Positions 20,514 to 29,354 of a DNA stretch of 64,000 nt are shown one piece after another (within the stretch, counting starts at the first letter, position 1; every line of letters starts with the position of its first letter). The translations under genes were made by a program, and so were the position numbers. Under the pieces are notes generated by a model, which had not been told where the DNA came from, did not search any database, and saw only the letters and a program-made list of their open reading frames with translations. This DNA comes from a bacterium (GTDB lineage Bacteria > Actinomycetota > Acidimicrobiia > Spongiisociales > Spongiisociaceae): positions 17,027 to 81,026 of the forward strand of contig JAPOQZ010000013.1 of assembly GCA_026710435.1 (NCBI GenBank), in the 5' to 3' direction.

Positions 20514-21257
20514 ATGGACTTGAATGGGCAGGTGGCGTTGGTGACCGGAGGAGGGACAGGTCTCGGTCGGGAGACAGCCCTCGAGCTTGCGAGAGCGGGG
20601 GCCCTCGTAGCTGTGAACTTCTCGAGGTCGCGGAAGGCAGCGGAGCGGGTCGTCGGCCAGATCGGTGATCTCGGAAGCAGGGCCATGGCCGTTCAGGCCG
20701 ACATCACGGACCGTTCCGCAGTTTCTTCGATGGTGGAGTCGGTGGGGGAGGAGTTGGGACCGGTGGATATTCTCGTCAACAATGCGGGCACGACCCACTA
20801 TCTCCCGTTTGAGGACCTCGAGTTGCTGGTGGAGGAGAAGTGGCGGCGGGTGATCGACGTGAATGTCACGGGTGCGTTCCTATGCTCCCAGGCGGTGGCT
20901 CCCGGGATGCGGGAACGAGGAGAGGGCAAGATCGTCAACGTGGCCTCCAATTCTGCTTTCACCAGTACCGGCAGTTCTATCCCGTACGTCGTATCGAAGG
21001 CGGCGCTGGTATCGCTCACTCGCTGCTTGGCCACAGCGCTGGCGCCCGAAGTCCAGGTCAACGCAGTGGCGCCCGGCTGGATGCTCACCGAATGGATCGA
21101 CCGCCACCTGCCTCCGGAGCGAGCTCACGAGATCCGGTGCGGTGCGGTGCCCCTGGTTCCGGTGGAGGACGTGGTCCGGTCGCTGGTCAGCCTCATAACC
21201 AACGACTCGATCACGGGCGAGGTCACGGTGGTGGATCGCGGGGAGATGCTCGGTTAG
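20514..21257 (+). CDS. Short-chain dehydrogenase/reductase (FabG-like)
   Basis: A 247-residue NAD(P)-dependent oxidoreductase. TGGGTGLG at 11-18 is the cofactor site, NNAG at 89-92 the structural motif, and S145, Y158 and K162 (YVVSK) the catalytic triad. ATG 20514 is preceded by GGGAAGGGA; a longer in-frame extension upstream does not look like protein. It resembles 3-oxoacyl-ACP reductases but is not in a fatty-acid operon, so the substrate is undefined. It ends 16 bp from the convergent regulator gene. Confidence 0.88.
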   Translation: MDLNGQVALVTGGGTGLGRETALELARAGALVAVNFSRSRKAAERVVGQIGDLGSRAMAVQADITDRSAVSSMVESVGEELGPVDILVNNAGTTHYLPFEDLELLVEEKWRRVIDVNVTGAFLCSQAVAPGMRERGEGKIVNVASNSAFTSTGSSIPYVVSKAALVSLTRCLATALAPEVQVNAVAPGWMLTEWIDRHLPPERAHEIRCGAVPLVPVEDVVRSLVSLITNDSITGEVTVVDRGEMLG

Positions 21258-21273
21258 CCGGAGTCCCGGCCGA

Positions 21274-21912
21274 TCAGACGATGCGCCGGTTGCTCGCCCA
21301 GTGGGCCAGTTCGTAGCGGCTTGACAGTTGCAGCTTCCGTAACACGGCCGAGACGTGGGACTCGACCGTCTTCACGCTGATGTACAGGCGCTTGGCCACC
21401 TGCTTGTACGGATAGCCGCGGGCGATGAGCCTCAGCACTTCCTTCTCTCGCGGGGTGAGGCGGTCCAGTTCCGGGTCGGACGGCGGCGGAACGTTGGACG
21501 CGAACGTGTCCAGAACGAAGCCGGCCAGCATGGGGGAGAAGACCGCGTCACCGTCGTGCACCCTCCTTATCGCGTCGGCGAGTTCGGTGGGTCCGATCGA
21601 CTTGGTTACGTATCCCCTGGCGCCTGCCCGGATCATGGCGATCACGTCCTCGGCCGCGTCCGAAACGGAGAGGGCGAGGAACTTCACGTCGGGATTGGTT
21701 TCCAGGATGTTCTCCACCACGGCGAGTCCGCCTCCTCCGGGCATGTGGACGTCGACGAGGGCAACGTCCGGCGGTTCTTGCCGCAGCGCGTCGATTGCCT
21801 CGTCGACGTCCTGGGCGGCCCCGCTCAGGGTTATGCCGTCCCGGCCTGTCAGTTCGGCCTTCACTCCGGAGAGGAACAGCCGGTGGTCATCGACCACGAA
21901 CACCTTGATCAT
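21274..21912 (-). CDS. LuxR/NarL-family response regulator
   Basis: A 212-residue two-component regulator. The receiver domain has D8-D9 and phospho-acceptor D54 (VALVDVHMPG), with the usual Thr/Ser and YVTK-type Lys later. The C-terminal HTH begins at LTPREKEVLRLIARG and includes VSVKTVESHV-type recognition helix (ISVKTVESHVSAVL). Its ATG overlaps the TGA of the upstream histidine kinase gene (ATGA at 21912-21909), so kinase and regulator are made together. A candidate binding site is the inverted repeat at 23120-23152. Confidence 0.93.
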   Translation of the reverse strand: MIKVFVVDDHRLFLSGVKAELTGRDGITLSGAAQDVDEAIDALRQEPPDVALVDVHMPGGGGLAVVENILETNPDVKFLALSVSDAAEDVIAMIRAGARGYVTKSIGPTELADAIRRVHDGDAVFSPMLAGFVLDTFASNVPPPSDPELDRLTPREKEVLRLIARGYPYKQVAKRLYISVKTVESHVSAVLRKLQLSSRYELAHWASNRRIV

Positions 21913-23108
21913 TGTTCCTCCTTGGGCAGTCGGAGGTGAACTTCGGTTCCCTCCCCGGGTTCCGAGAAGACGGTTGCGGTCCCGCCGTGGCTCTCCATCC
22001 GGCCGAGTATCGATTCTGCGATTCCACGCCGGTCCGGAGCCACTTGGCTGGTGTCGAAGCCCCGTCCCAGGTCCGAGACCCACACATCGGATGAGCCCTC
22101 GGTCACTTCGGAGTAGACGGATACCTGTTCGGCGCCCGAATGCCGGGCGGCGTTGGTAAGAGCTTCCCCGGCTGCTGCCACCATAGCCCGGACATGGTCA
22201 TCGACCGGGCGGTCACCGACTGTCACCAGTTCCACGGGGACGTCGAAGGTGTTCTCGATGCGGTCCACCTCCTTCTGCAGCGCGCGGGACAGTAGTTCTT
22301 GCCCGTCGGCAGGAGTGGAGTCGTACAGCCAGCGGCGTAGTTCCCGCTCCTGGACACGGGCCAGGGTGACCACTCGTCTGGGGTCGTCCGTGCGCTGGAT
22401 CAGAGCGAGTGTCTGCAGAACCGAGTCGTGAAGATGGGCTGCCATGTCGGCTCGCTCCTCCTCTCGGATCCTCTTGCTCCGCTCAGCTCCCAGATCGGCT
22501 ACCAGCCTCCACACCCACGGTCCGAACAGCACTGCCATCCCCACGCCCGTCACCAGCACTGCCAGCACCACCGTCTGGACCGCAGGGACCGCCGCGGCTC
22601 CCAGGATCGACACCCCTACCACGAGGAGCAATATCCCGATCACGGTGCGGCTCCGGAACCTGCCGCTGTTCGGGTCGAAGAGGGCCAGGATGGCGGAGCG
22701 TGGATCGATGTCGCGCCGGTCCATCAGGAAGGCCACGCCCAGAATCACCGCTGCCCCCGGCCACACCAGTTGATCGCCGCTCCAGATGCCGATCGTCCGG
22801 AGAACCAGCAGACCACCCGCGAATATCAGGAGGTACCCGGCTCTGCGGTGCTCGCCTGCTTGCGGGGCAGGCATCGCGTCCTCGGTTCGGTCCAGGGTCA
22901 CAGCCCAAAGCACCAGGTAGACGATCAGTCCCATACCCCATATGAGAGCCAGGACCAGGAATACGGCCCGGACGTATAGGTCGGCGACACCGATCCGATC
23001 GGCGAGGCCCCCGGCTACACCGGCGATCAGGCGGCGGTCCCGACGCCGTGAGATCATGCCGCCAACGTGCTGGAGCCTGGAGGATCGTGCTGTTTGCATG
23101 CCGAGCAT
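21909..23108 (-). CDS. PspC-domain sensor histidine kinase
   Basis: A membrane kinase of about 399 residues. The N-terminus is a PspC domain (RRLIAGVAGGLADRIGVADL) with its membrane helix, followed by further hydrophobic segments, then a HisKA_3-type dimerisation helix with phospho-acceptor His227 in AAHLHDSVLQTLALI (H-D-S-x-L-Q) and a GHKL ATPase domain (GEALTNAARHSG N-box, SDLGRGFD, GGTATVFSEPGEGTEV). The architecture matches envelope-stress sensors of actinobacteria. The start is uncertain: 23132, 23108, 23099 and 23057 are possible and none has a good ribosome site; 23132 would lie inside the inverted repeat at 23120-23152. Confidence 0.9.
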   Translation of the reverse strand: MLGMQTARSSRLQHVGGMISRRRDRRLIAGVAGGLADRIGVADLYVRAVFLVLALIWGMGLIVYLVLWAVTLDRTEDAMPAPQAGEHRRAGYLLIFAGGLLVLRTIGIWSGDQLVWPGAAVILGVAFLMDRRDIDPRSAILALFDPNSGRFRSRTVIGILLLVVGVSILGAAAVPAVQTVVLAVLVTGVGMAVLFGPWVWRLVADLGAERSKRIREEERADMAAHLHDSVLQTLALIQRTDDPRRVVTLARVQERELRRWLYDSTPADGQELLSRALQKEVDRIENTFDVPVELVTVGDRPVDDHVRAMVAAAGEALTNAARHSGAEQVSVYSEVTEGSSDVWVSDLGRGFDTSQVAPDRRGIAESILGRMESHGGTATVFSEPGEGTEVHLRLPKEEQ

Positions 23109-23119
23109 TGTCTCACTGC

Positions 23120-23152
23120 ACGGGTATGGCAAACAACCGGTGACATACCCGT
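23120..23152. promoter_or_regulatory. Inverted repeat between divergent kinase and PspC/LiaF-like genes
   Basis: ACGGGTATG (23120-23128) and CATACCCGT (23144-23152) are perfect inverted 9-mers separated by 15 bp in the divergent promoter region of the kinase-regulator operon and the PspC/LiaF-like gene. The half-site spacing of about two helical turns suits a dimeric LuxR-type regulator. Function is inference. Confidence 0.5.
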
Positions 23153-23230
23153 ACTGGTCCTAAGGCACTCAGGGATGGACCAGGGTGATACCCCATAGAC
23201 AACCCGCGTCGCTCGGCGCATAGTTGGAGC

Positions 23231-24790
23231 ATGACTAACAGAACTACATCACTTCATCGGCCTGACGAGGGCCGCTGGCTGGCCGGGGTCGCGTCCGGTC
23301 TGGGTCTCCGCTTCGGAGTACCCGTATGGATCAATCGAATCGCCTTCGCCTTGCTCTGCTTCGCGGGCGGGCTGGGCGCTCTCCTGTACGTAGCGGGCTG
23401 GCTGCTGATCCCGCGCGAGGGCGAGGCCGATGCGATCGTGCAGGGCTGGTTGGGAACCGGCCAGGCCCGACGGTGGGTCGGAGTGACTCTCGTCGGTCTC
23501 GCCGTCATCATCATGGCCAGCGAGACCGGGCTCATCAGGAGCGACCTGGCCTTCGCCGTTGTCCTGATCGGCCTCGGCGTGATGCTCTACCGCGGAGATC
23601 TGAGTCGGGAACATCACCAGCAGGATGTGGCCCCTTCATCCTCCGAGGCTGCCGCATCCGCCTCCGAGCAGGCCAAGCCCCCGGTATCCGAGGATGCGCC
23701 ATCAGGTCGAACTCCACCCGAGTCGCCCGCCCCAACGCCTCCATCGGTTGCGGAGACCTCGTATCTCGGAAGGGTAACGGTGGGACTCGCGGTGCTTGCA
23801 CTGGGAGTCCTCGGTCTGATGGATAGCGTGATTCCCGGCTTCCATCCCCAGTTCCGCCATTACGTCGCTCTGTTCGTGGTGGTCATAGGAGTGGGCCTGA
23901 TCGTAGGAGCTTGGTTCGGCCGCCCGGGGAGTCTGATCGTGCTCGGCCTCCTCCTGGTACCGTTTCTGGTCCTGTCCCCACTGGTGGACCTGATCGACCG
24001 GAGGTCGTCGTTCGAGTTCGACTTCACGATGAGCGAGCGCTCCATCCACCGGCCGGGTTCCGTAGCGGGAATACTCGATGAATACGATCTGGGTGTCGGC
24101 TCGTTGCTCATCGACCTCAGGAACGTTGACTTCGATGGCCGCACGGTAGCGACCGAGGTCGATCTAGGAATCGGCGGGCTGACTGTTTACCTTCCCGACG
24201 GTGTGTCGGCCACGGTGTACGGCGACGTGGGCGTGGGGGAATTGCTGGTTGGCTCCCAGAGATACAACGGACTTCTTGGAGTCAGTGGCGTCTACCACTT
24301 GGACGGGTCCGAGGGCATGCTGGTGCTCGAGGCAGATGTAGGTATCGGCCATGTCGAGGTCATTTCGCGCCCGGTCCCCGACTCGGCCCTGCCCCTAAGC
24401 ACGCCCGAACCCCCCAGGATGTCCGAGCCTCGGCGCGGCGACGGTACGTCCGTTAGAGAGCATTATCGGATCGAGCACGGAGCACACCTTCGCGACAGCT
24501 ACGCCCTGGATGATGGTTCGCTGCTGCTCGACCTTGGGGAACTATTCCTCGAGGATGACAGGCGCGTTCGCGTCAACGTGGACTACGGCGAGGTCTGGGT
24601 GATCCTCCCGCGAAACCTGGGCCTGCGGATTACGAGCCAGGTGGACGATGGTCGACTCACCATGTTCGACGAAATACAGGAAGGTTCCAATCTGAGTGCG
24701 AAACATACGACTCTGGTGGCCGACGCCCACCAGCTCACGCTGGACATCCGTCTCGACGAAGGAAGTGTGATAGTGGAGGAGAAGAGATGA
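23231..24790 (+). CDS. PspC-domain membrane protein with LiaF-like C-terminal domain
   Basis: A 519-residue membrane protein. Residues ~8-65 form a PspC domain (RWLAGVASGLGLRFGVPVW, then a helix ending AGWLLIPREGE). Several more membrane helices follow (about 80-115 and 180-255) with a Ser/Pro/Ala-rich linker between them (130-175). The C-terminal ~250 residues are a repetitive beta-rich region (EVDLGIGGLTVYLPDGV, ADVGIGHVEVISRP) like the LiaF/DUF2154 and DUF4097 sheets that sense or bind partner proteins. Divergent from a PspC kinase and LuxR regulator, it is probably the negative regulator or effector of a Lia/Psp-like envelope-stress response. Confidence 0.82.
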   Translation: MTNRTTSLHRPDEGRWLAGVASGLGLRFGVPVWINRIAFALLCFAGGLGALLYVAGWLLIPREGEADAIVQGWLGTGQARRWVGVTLVGLAVIIMASETGLIRSDLAFAVVLIGLGVMLYRGDLSREHHQQDVAPSSSEAAASASEQAKPPVSEDAPSGRTPPESPAPTPPSVAETSYLGRVTVGLAVLALGVLGLMDSVIPGFHPQFRHYVALFVVVIGVGLIVGAWFGRPGSLIVLGLLLVPFLVLSPLVDLIDRRSSFEFDFTMSERSIHRPGSVAGILDEYDLGVGSLLIDLRNVDFDGRTVATEVDLGIGGLTVYLPDGVSATVYGDVGVGELLVGSQRYNGLLGVSGVYHLDGSEGMLVLEADVGIGHVEVISRPVPDSALPLSTPEPPRMSEPRRGDGTSVREHYRIEHGAHLRDSYALDDGSLLLDLGELFLEDDRRVRVNVDYGEVWVILPRNLGLRITSQVDDGRLTMFDEIQEGSNLSAKHTTLVADAHQLTLDIRLDEGSVIVEEKR

Positions 24791-25110
24791 AACGTCATTC
24801 AGTCAATGTGTTCTCGTTGGTGTTCGGAGTGTTACTGATCATGGCAGCTGCCTGGATCGCCTTTCCGATGCGAGGATGGTTGTTCGGCACTCCGCATTGG
24901 CTCTTGCCCGTGGCGGTGATCCTGGTGGGTGCCGCGCTGATGAGCCCCCTGTTCACCTCCAGGAAAGAAAATGGGAGGGGTCGCGAGGAGAGCGGCGATG
25001 CTGGTTCGCCAATGGAGGCAAACGAGAGCCGTCCGGGTAAGGAGTCGACATCGGAAGGGACCACGGACGAGCGCGACGGCGCTGCCTCGGATGTAGCGGC
25101 CGAGGCCTAG
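24787..25110 (+). CDS. Small two-helix membrane protein
   Basis: A 107-residue protein with two hydrophobic helices (about 8-27 and 36-54) and a hydrophilic, Glu/Gly/Ser-rich cytoplasmic tail. Its ATG overlaps the stop of the PspC/LiaF-like gene (ATGA at 24787-24790), so the two are co-expressed and may form a complex. No family recognised. The stop codon overlaps that of the convergent ABC gene through a shared CTAG at 25107-25110. Confidence 0.75.
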   Translation: MKRHSVNVFSLVFGVLLIMAAAWIAFPMRGWLFGTPHWLLPVAVILVGAALMSPLFTSRKENGRGREESGDAGSPMEANESRPGKESTSEGTTDERDGAASDVAAEA

Positions 25111-26222
25111 TCCTTCCCCGGAGCCTCCTGTTGGCCCTCACCGGCGCCTCCTCCCGAGCCGGTGAGGGCCACCAACGTCTCTCGTCGCTCGTCGGAACTC
25201 TCCACCTCGTCCGGAAAGTGGCAAGCGACCGCCCCAGAGGCGCCATCCTCGTCCGCCGGCGTCAGGGGGGCCACCTCGGTCGTGCAGATGCCTGGGTTGC
25301 CCAGGTTCTTCCGGAGCCAGCAGCGGGTGTGGAACCGGCAGCCGCTGGGCGGGTCGGCCGGACTCGGTACGTCACCCGCCAGCACGATGCGCCGGCGGGT
25401 CGCTTCAGCCTCAGTGTCGGGAATGGGAGCAGACGACAGCAGCGCCACCGTGTAGGGGTGGAGCGGAGCCCGGTAGAGGTCCTCGGTGGGCCGCAACTCG
25501 ACGATCTTGCCGAGGTACATCACGCCCACCCGGTCGGTCACCTGGCGCACGAGGGCGAGGTCGTGAGCGATGACCAGGTAGGTCAGGTCGAACTCGCCTT
25601 GGAGGTCACTGAGAAGGTTCAGTATCTGGGCGCGGATGCTCACATCGAGAGCGCTCACGGGCTCGTCGGCGATGATCAAGTCCGGTTGCAGGGCCATGGC
25701 CCGGGCGATGGCGATCCGCTGGCGCTGGCCTCCGCTGAACGCATGGGGGTAGCGACCGGCGGCGTCGGGTGGCAACCCGACCGTGTCGAGCAGTTCGGAC
25801 ACCCGTGCCCTGCGTTCCGCCGCCGTTCCCTGGCGGTGGATGACAAGCGGCTCTGCCACGATCCGCTCCACCGTCCGCTTCGGGTTGAGGCTCGAGAACG
25901 GGTCCTGAAAGACGGGTTGCATCCGGCGCCGAATCAGTCTGAGTTCTCGACGAGAGACGGTTGACAGATCGACACCATCGAACCGGATACGTCCCTCCGT
26001 AGGATCGAGGAGCTTGAGGATGGCCCGAGCCGTAGTTGTCTTGCCACATCCCGACTCGCCAACCAGTCCCAGGGTCTCCCCACGGTGCACGGAGAAGGTG
26101 ATCCCATCCACCGCCTTGATGAAACCGCGCCCGCGGGCCGACCGTCCCCGACCGCCCGGAAACCAGACCCGCAGGTCCTCGACCATGACGAGGGCCGGAC
26201 TCTTGCCTGTTTCCGTACTCAT
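25107..26222 (-). CDS. Dipeptide/oligopeptide ABC transporter, ATP-binding protein (DppF/OppF type)
   Basis: A 371-residue ATPase energising the importer encoded just upstream. P-loop GESGCGKTT at 55-63, signature [15 protein letters not shown], Walker [13 protein letters not shown], and the OppF/DppF C-terminal Cys-rich region ([19 protein letters not shown]) that can bind an iron-sulfur cluster in this family. It is the last gene of the minus-strand operon SBP-permease-permease-ATPase-ATPase. Confidence 0.93.
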   Translation of the reverse strand: MSTETGKSPALVMVEDLRVWFPGGRGRSARGRGFIKAVDGITFSVHRGETLGLVGESGCGKTTTARAILKLLDPTEGRIRFDGVDLSTVSRRELRLIRRRMQPVFQDPFSSLNPKRTVERIVAEPLVIHRQGTAAERRARVSELLDTVGLPPDAAGRYPHAFSGGQRQRIAIARAMALQPDLIIADEPVSALDVSIRAQILNLLSDLQGEFDLTYLVIAHDLALVRQVTDRVGVMYLGKIVELRPTEDLYRAPLHPYTVALLSSAPIPDTEAEATRRRIVLAGDVPSPADPPSGCRFHTRCWLRKNLGNPGICTTEVAPLTPADEDGASGAVACHFPDEVESSDERRETLVALTGSGGGAGEGQQEAPGKD

Positions 26223-26241
26223 GGACTGCGTCCTCGTTCTG

Positions 26242-27315
26242 TCATGTCACGGGCGGTCCTGAAGGGTTCCAGCAGGCGGTCAGGTGCGGGCTCGCCGGTC
26301 CCGGAACCTGGATTCCATCTTTTTCCCGGATAGACGTCATGTCCCAGCCATTGGCGGCGGCCCGTCGAGCGGTGGGTATGGTCATCAGCGGGGGGTCCTC
26401 AGTTGCGCATCGGTCGATCCTGGAGGGGCATCGGGGAGCGAAGGGACAACCCTTGACGGGACGGGTCGGATCGGGAGGTTGTCCCTCGATCGTCACGAGC
26501 CGCTCCTGGCGGACGTCGATGCGGGGTAGCGACCTGTGAAGGGCCACGGTGTACGGATGGGACGCCCGGGTAAACACATCCGCGGTGGTGGAGGACTCGA
26601 CAATACGCCCCGCGTACATCACCATCACCCGCTGGGTCACCCCGGCCACCACGCCGAGATCGTGGGTTATGAGCAACATCGTGGTCCGGTGCTCTGAGGT
26701 CAACTCATCGAGGAGTTCCAGTATCTGGGCCTGAACCGTCACATCGAGGGCGGTGGTCGGCTCGTCCGCGATCAGGAGCGCCGGCCTCGGCGCCACAGCC
26801 ATGGCGATGACCGCTCTCTGGCGCATGCCTCCGGAGAATTGATGGGGATAATCGGAGAGACGCTCGTCCGCATTGGGGACTCCTACACTTCCCAGAAGTT
26901 GGGCTGCCTGCCGGCGCGCCGCCCGTGCGCCGAGTCTCTTGTGCTTGCGAAGGACCTCGGCGAGTTGCTTGCCAATCGTGAGGACCGGGTTGAGAGAGCT
27001 GAAGGGGTCCTGGTAGACGATCCCTATCTGGTCTCCCCGGACCTCCCGGAGCTCGCGCTCGGTGAGTCGCATCAGGGCGGTGCCGTCCAGAGTCACGGTC
27101 CCAGACACGTCCGCATATTCGGGCAGCAGCCGTGCCAGAGCGAGAGCTCCGGCACTTTTTCCCGACCCGCTCTCGCCCACGAGCCCCACCTGTTCGCCGA
27201 CGGCCAGGTCGTAGGAGACCGCCCGGACCGCCCGGACCGCCCGGACCGAGGACTCCGCCCGGAATGTAACGCTCAGATCCCTCACCGACAGCAGAGTTCG
27301 CTCCTGCTCGGACAT
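26242..27315 (-). CDS. Dipeptide/oligopeptide ABC transporter, ATP-binding protein (DppD/OppD type)
   Basis: A 357-residue ATPase, partner of the protein at 25107-26222. P-loop [10 protein letters not shown], signature [14 protein letters not shown], Walker [13 protein letters not shown] and the DppD-type C-terminal motif [14 protein letters not shown] are visible. ATG 27315 was chosen because GGGAG lies nine bases upstream; in-frame ATGs at 27330 and 27357 would overlap or abut the permease gene. Near the N-terminus a 9-bp tandem repeat encodes [10 protein letters not shown]. Confidence 0.92.
   Translation of the reverse strand: MSEQERTLLSVRDLSVTFRAESSVRAVRAVRAVSYDLAVGEQVGLVGESGSGKSAGALALARLLPEYADVSGTVTLDGTALMRLTERELREVRGDQIGIVYQDPFSSLNPVLTIGKQLAEVLRKHKRLGARAARRQAAQLLGSVGVPNADERLSDYPHQFSGGMRQRAVIAMAVAPRPALLIADEPTTALDVTVQAQILELLDELTSEHRTTMLLITHDLGVVAGVTQRVMVMYAGRIVESSTTADVFTRASHPYTVALHRSLPRIDVRQERLVTIEGQPPDPTRPVKGCPFAPRCPSRIDRCATEDPPLMTIPTARRAAANGWDMTSIREKDGIQVPGPASPHLTACWNPSGPPVT
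27218..27248. repeat. 9-bp tandem repeat inside ABC ATPase gene
   Basis: ACCGCCCGG is repeated three times in tandem (27218-27244) plus four bases. In the minus-strand gene it encodes a Val-Arg-Ala triplet repeat before the P-loop. Being a multiple of three it changes length without changing frame. Confidence 0.8.
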
Positions 27316-27337
27316 CTTGGCCGCTCCCATACCAGGC

Positions 27338-28216
27338 TCAGCGAACGGGGGCTTCATGCACCGACCGGGTAACGATGCCGCCCGCGAAGTTGATGGCCGA
27401 CACGAATAGCAGCAGGGCAACGCCCGGGCTGAGGATGAACCACCAGTGGGTGGGGTACTGGAGTGCCTCCCGGATCATGTACCCCCACTCGGGCGTCGGG
27501 GGCGAGACTCCGAGGCCCAGGAAGCCGAGCGTGGAGCCGGCCAGGATGGCGTAGCCGACGTCGAGCACGAAGATCGTTTTCATCACCCCGAAGCTGTTGG
27601 GCAGCACCGTCCGTAGCAGGTTGCGTATCGGTCCCGCTCCCAGCGCACGCGAAGCAGTCACGAACTCGCGCTCCTTGACCACGATGACCTGCCCTCGGAC
27701 CAGCCGGGCGTAGACCGGCCACCAGGCTACCGAGATGGCGATGATCACGTTCCGGACGGTCGGCCCCAGCGCCGCGGAGATGAGCAGGGCCAGCATGATG
27801 GAGGGGAAGGACAGGAAGATGTCGACGATCCGCATCATCACCGCGTCGACCATCCCACCGGCGTACCCGGACACCGCGCCGTACAGCACTCCGACGGCAC
27901 CCGCCGTCAACAGAACGAAGACTCCGATCACCAGCGACACCCGACCTCCGTAGAGGATCCGCGACCAGAGGTCGCGGCCCAGGTTGTCGGTGCCGAGCCA
28001 GTGTTCGCCACTCGGATCGGCTAGGGCGGACGTCAGGTCCTGCGCGAGCGGGTCGGGGGCCACGAGGGGGGCGGCGGCGACCGCCGCGACGATCACCAGG
28101 ATCACCACCAGGCCGTAGGTCTCGAGGAACGTGCGCGGTCGAAGCGATTCCAACGTCGTGCCGAGGCGGGTCGGCACGATAGCCTCCTCGAGACGGCGTA
28201 GCCGGCCTAGGGTCAT
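27338..28216 (-). CDS. Dipeptide/oligopeptide ABC transporter permease (DppC/OppC type)
   Basis: A 292-residue inner-membrane permease with about six helices. The N-terminal region (DPLAQDLTSALADPSGEHWLGTDNLGRDLWSRILYG in part) is the classical DppC signature, and the EAA loop reads REFVTASRALGAGPIRNLL. ATG 28216 overlaps the stop of the upstream dppB-like gene (ATGA); a much longer open frame upstream of it is out-of-frame coding of that gene. Confidence 0.94.
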   Translation of the reverse strand: MTLGRLRRLEEAIVPTRLGTTLESLRPRTFLETYGLVVILVIVAAVAAAPLVAPDPLAQDLTSALADPSGEHWLGTDNLGRDLWSRILYGGRVSLVIGVFVLLTAGAVGVLYGAVSGYAGGMVDAVMMRIVDIFLSFPSIMLALLISAALGPTVRNVIIAISVAWWPVYARLVRGQVIVVKEREFVTASRALGAGPIRNLLRTVLPNSFGVMKTIFVLDVGYAILAGSTLGFLGLGVSPPTPEWGYMIREALQYPTHWWFILSPGVALLLFVSAINFAGGIVTRSVHEAPVR

Positions 28217-29250
28217 GACTTCAGGCCGTCGCGAACCCGCGGGTCGGCCACCGTGTAGAGCATGTCGACCGCCAGGTTTGCCAGGACGTAGGCGAGGCTG
28301 ATCACCAGAACCACGCCGGCAATGGCGTTGAGGTCCAGGCGGGTGGCGGCCGAGAAGGCGTACTGGCCGAGGCCGGGCCAGCCCACCACGTGTTCGACCA
28401 CGATGATCCCCGTGAGGAGTGACCCGAAGGCGAGGCCCGAGAGCGTGATCACCGGGATCACCGCGTTGCGCAACGCATGACGGTAGAGGACCAAACGCCG
28501 GCGCAGACCCTTGCCGCGGGCGGTGCGGACGTAATCGGACTCCAGCGCGTCGACCATCTCGGAGCGGACCACCCGGGCGAAGTAGAAGCCGATCACCAGA
28601 CCCAACACCAAGGCGGGGTACGCCAGGTGGTGCAGGGTGTCGAGGAGGACGTCCCATTGGCGGGCCAGAATGGAGTCGACGGTCACCATCCCGGTCACCT
28701 CCGGCGGAGGGCGGGTGAAGATGTCCAACTGTCCTGGCCCGGCCGCCCAGCCCAGCCGCCCATAGAAGACGGTGAACCCGACGATAGCCAGCCAGAAGAC
28801 CGGTACCGAGATCGCCAGGGTGGATACCACCTTGAAGGCCGTGTCCCATAAACCTCCCCGGCGAGCCGCCGCGAACACGCCGAGCGGGATACCGAAGACG
28901 AAGGCGACCAACAGGGCCGCTACCACAAGTTCGATGGTGGGGGGGACCACGTTGGCGAGATCGGTGCTGACCGCACGCGCCGAGTGGCTCGATTCGCCCA
29001 TGTCACCCTGCAGGAGGTTGGTCAGGTAGATCCAGTAGCGCTCCGGGATCGGTTTGTCCCATCCCCAGCGGGCGTTGAGGGCGTCGATGATGGCCTGTTC
29101 CGCCGCGTCGGACTGGGCGGCTCCCCTACCTCCCAGGTAGGCCGCCACCGGGTCGACGGGAATCAGTTGGGATACGAAGAAGGTGATACAGGTCATGCCC
29201 AGCAGCACGAACGGGGCCAGGGCCAGGCGCCGTAACACGAACCAGCGCAT
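28213..29250 (-). CDS. Dipeptide/oligopeptide ABC transporter permease (DppB/OppB type)
   Basis: A 345-residue permease with an N-terminal helix (RLALAPFVLLGMTCITFFVSQLIPVDP) characteristic of DppB proteins, five further helices, and the EAA loop DYVRTARGKGLRRRLVLYRH. ATG 29250 has a good ribosome site (GGAGGAG). A GC-rich hairpin at 29293-29325 separates it from the upstream binding-protein gene. Confidence 0.94.
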   Translation of the reverse strand: MRWFVLRRLALAPFVLLGMTCITFFVSQLIPVDPVAAYLGGRGAAQSDAAEQAIIDALNARWGWDKPIPERYWIYLTNLLQGDMGESSHSARAVSTDLANVVPPTIELVVAALLVAFVFGIPLGVFAAARRGGLWDTAFKVVSTLAISVPVFWLAIVGFTVFYGRLGWAAGPGQLDIFTRPPPEVTGMVTVDSILARQWDVLLDTLHHLAYPALVLGLVIGFYFARVVRSEMVDALESDYVRTARGKGLRRRLVLYRHALRNAVIPVITLSGLAFGSLLTGIIVVEHVVGWPGLGQYAFSAATRLDLNAIAGVVLVISLAYVLANLAVDMLYTVADPRVRDGLKS

Positions 29251-29292
29251 CTCAACTCCTCCGGGTCATGGTGCTAGACGCATGGGAGGGAG

Positions 29293-29325
29293 ATCGGGGG
29301 GCGACCGGCTGTGCCGCCCCCCGAT
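29293..29325 (-). terminator. GC-rich hairpin between binding-protein and permease genes
   Basis: ATCGGGGGGCG (29293-29303) and CGCCCCCCGAT (29315-29325) form a perfect 11-bp stem with an 11-base loop, 30 bp after the stop of the binding-protein gene. Such hairpins in ABC operons often give partial termination or protect the upstream message, so that binding protein is made in excess over permease. No long T-run follows. Confidence 0.6.
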
Positions 29326-29354
29326 AGGTTGTCCAGAGTCCTGCGATAGCTCGA

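Noticed and set aside
27218..27248. Short tandem repeat as a possible CRISPR or phase-variation tract
   Set aside because: The unit is 9 bp with no spacers, it lies in a coding sequence, and changes in copy number would keep the frame.
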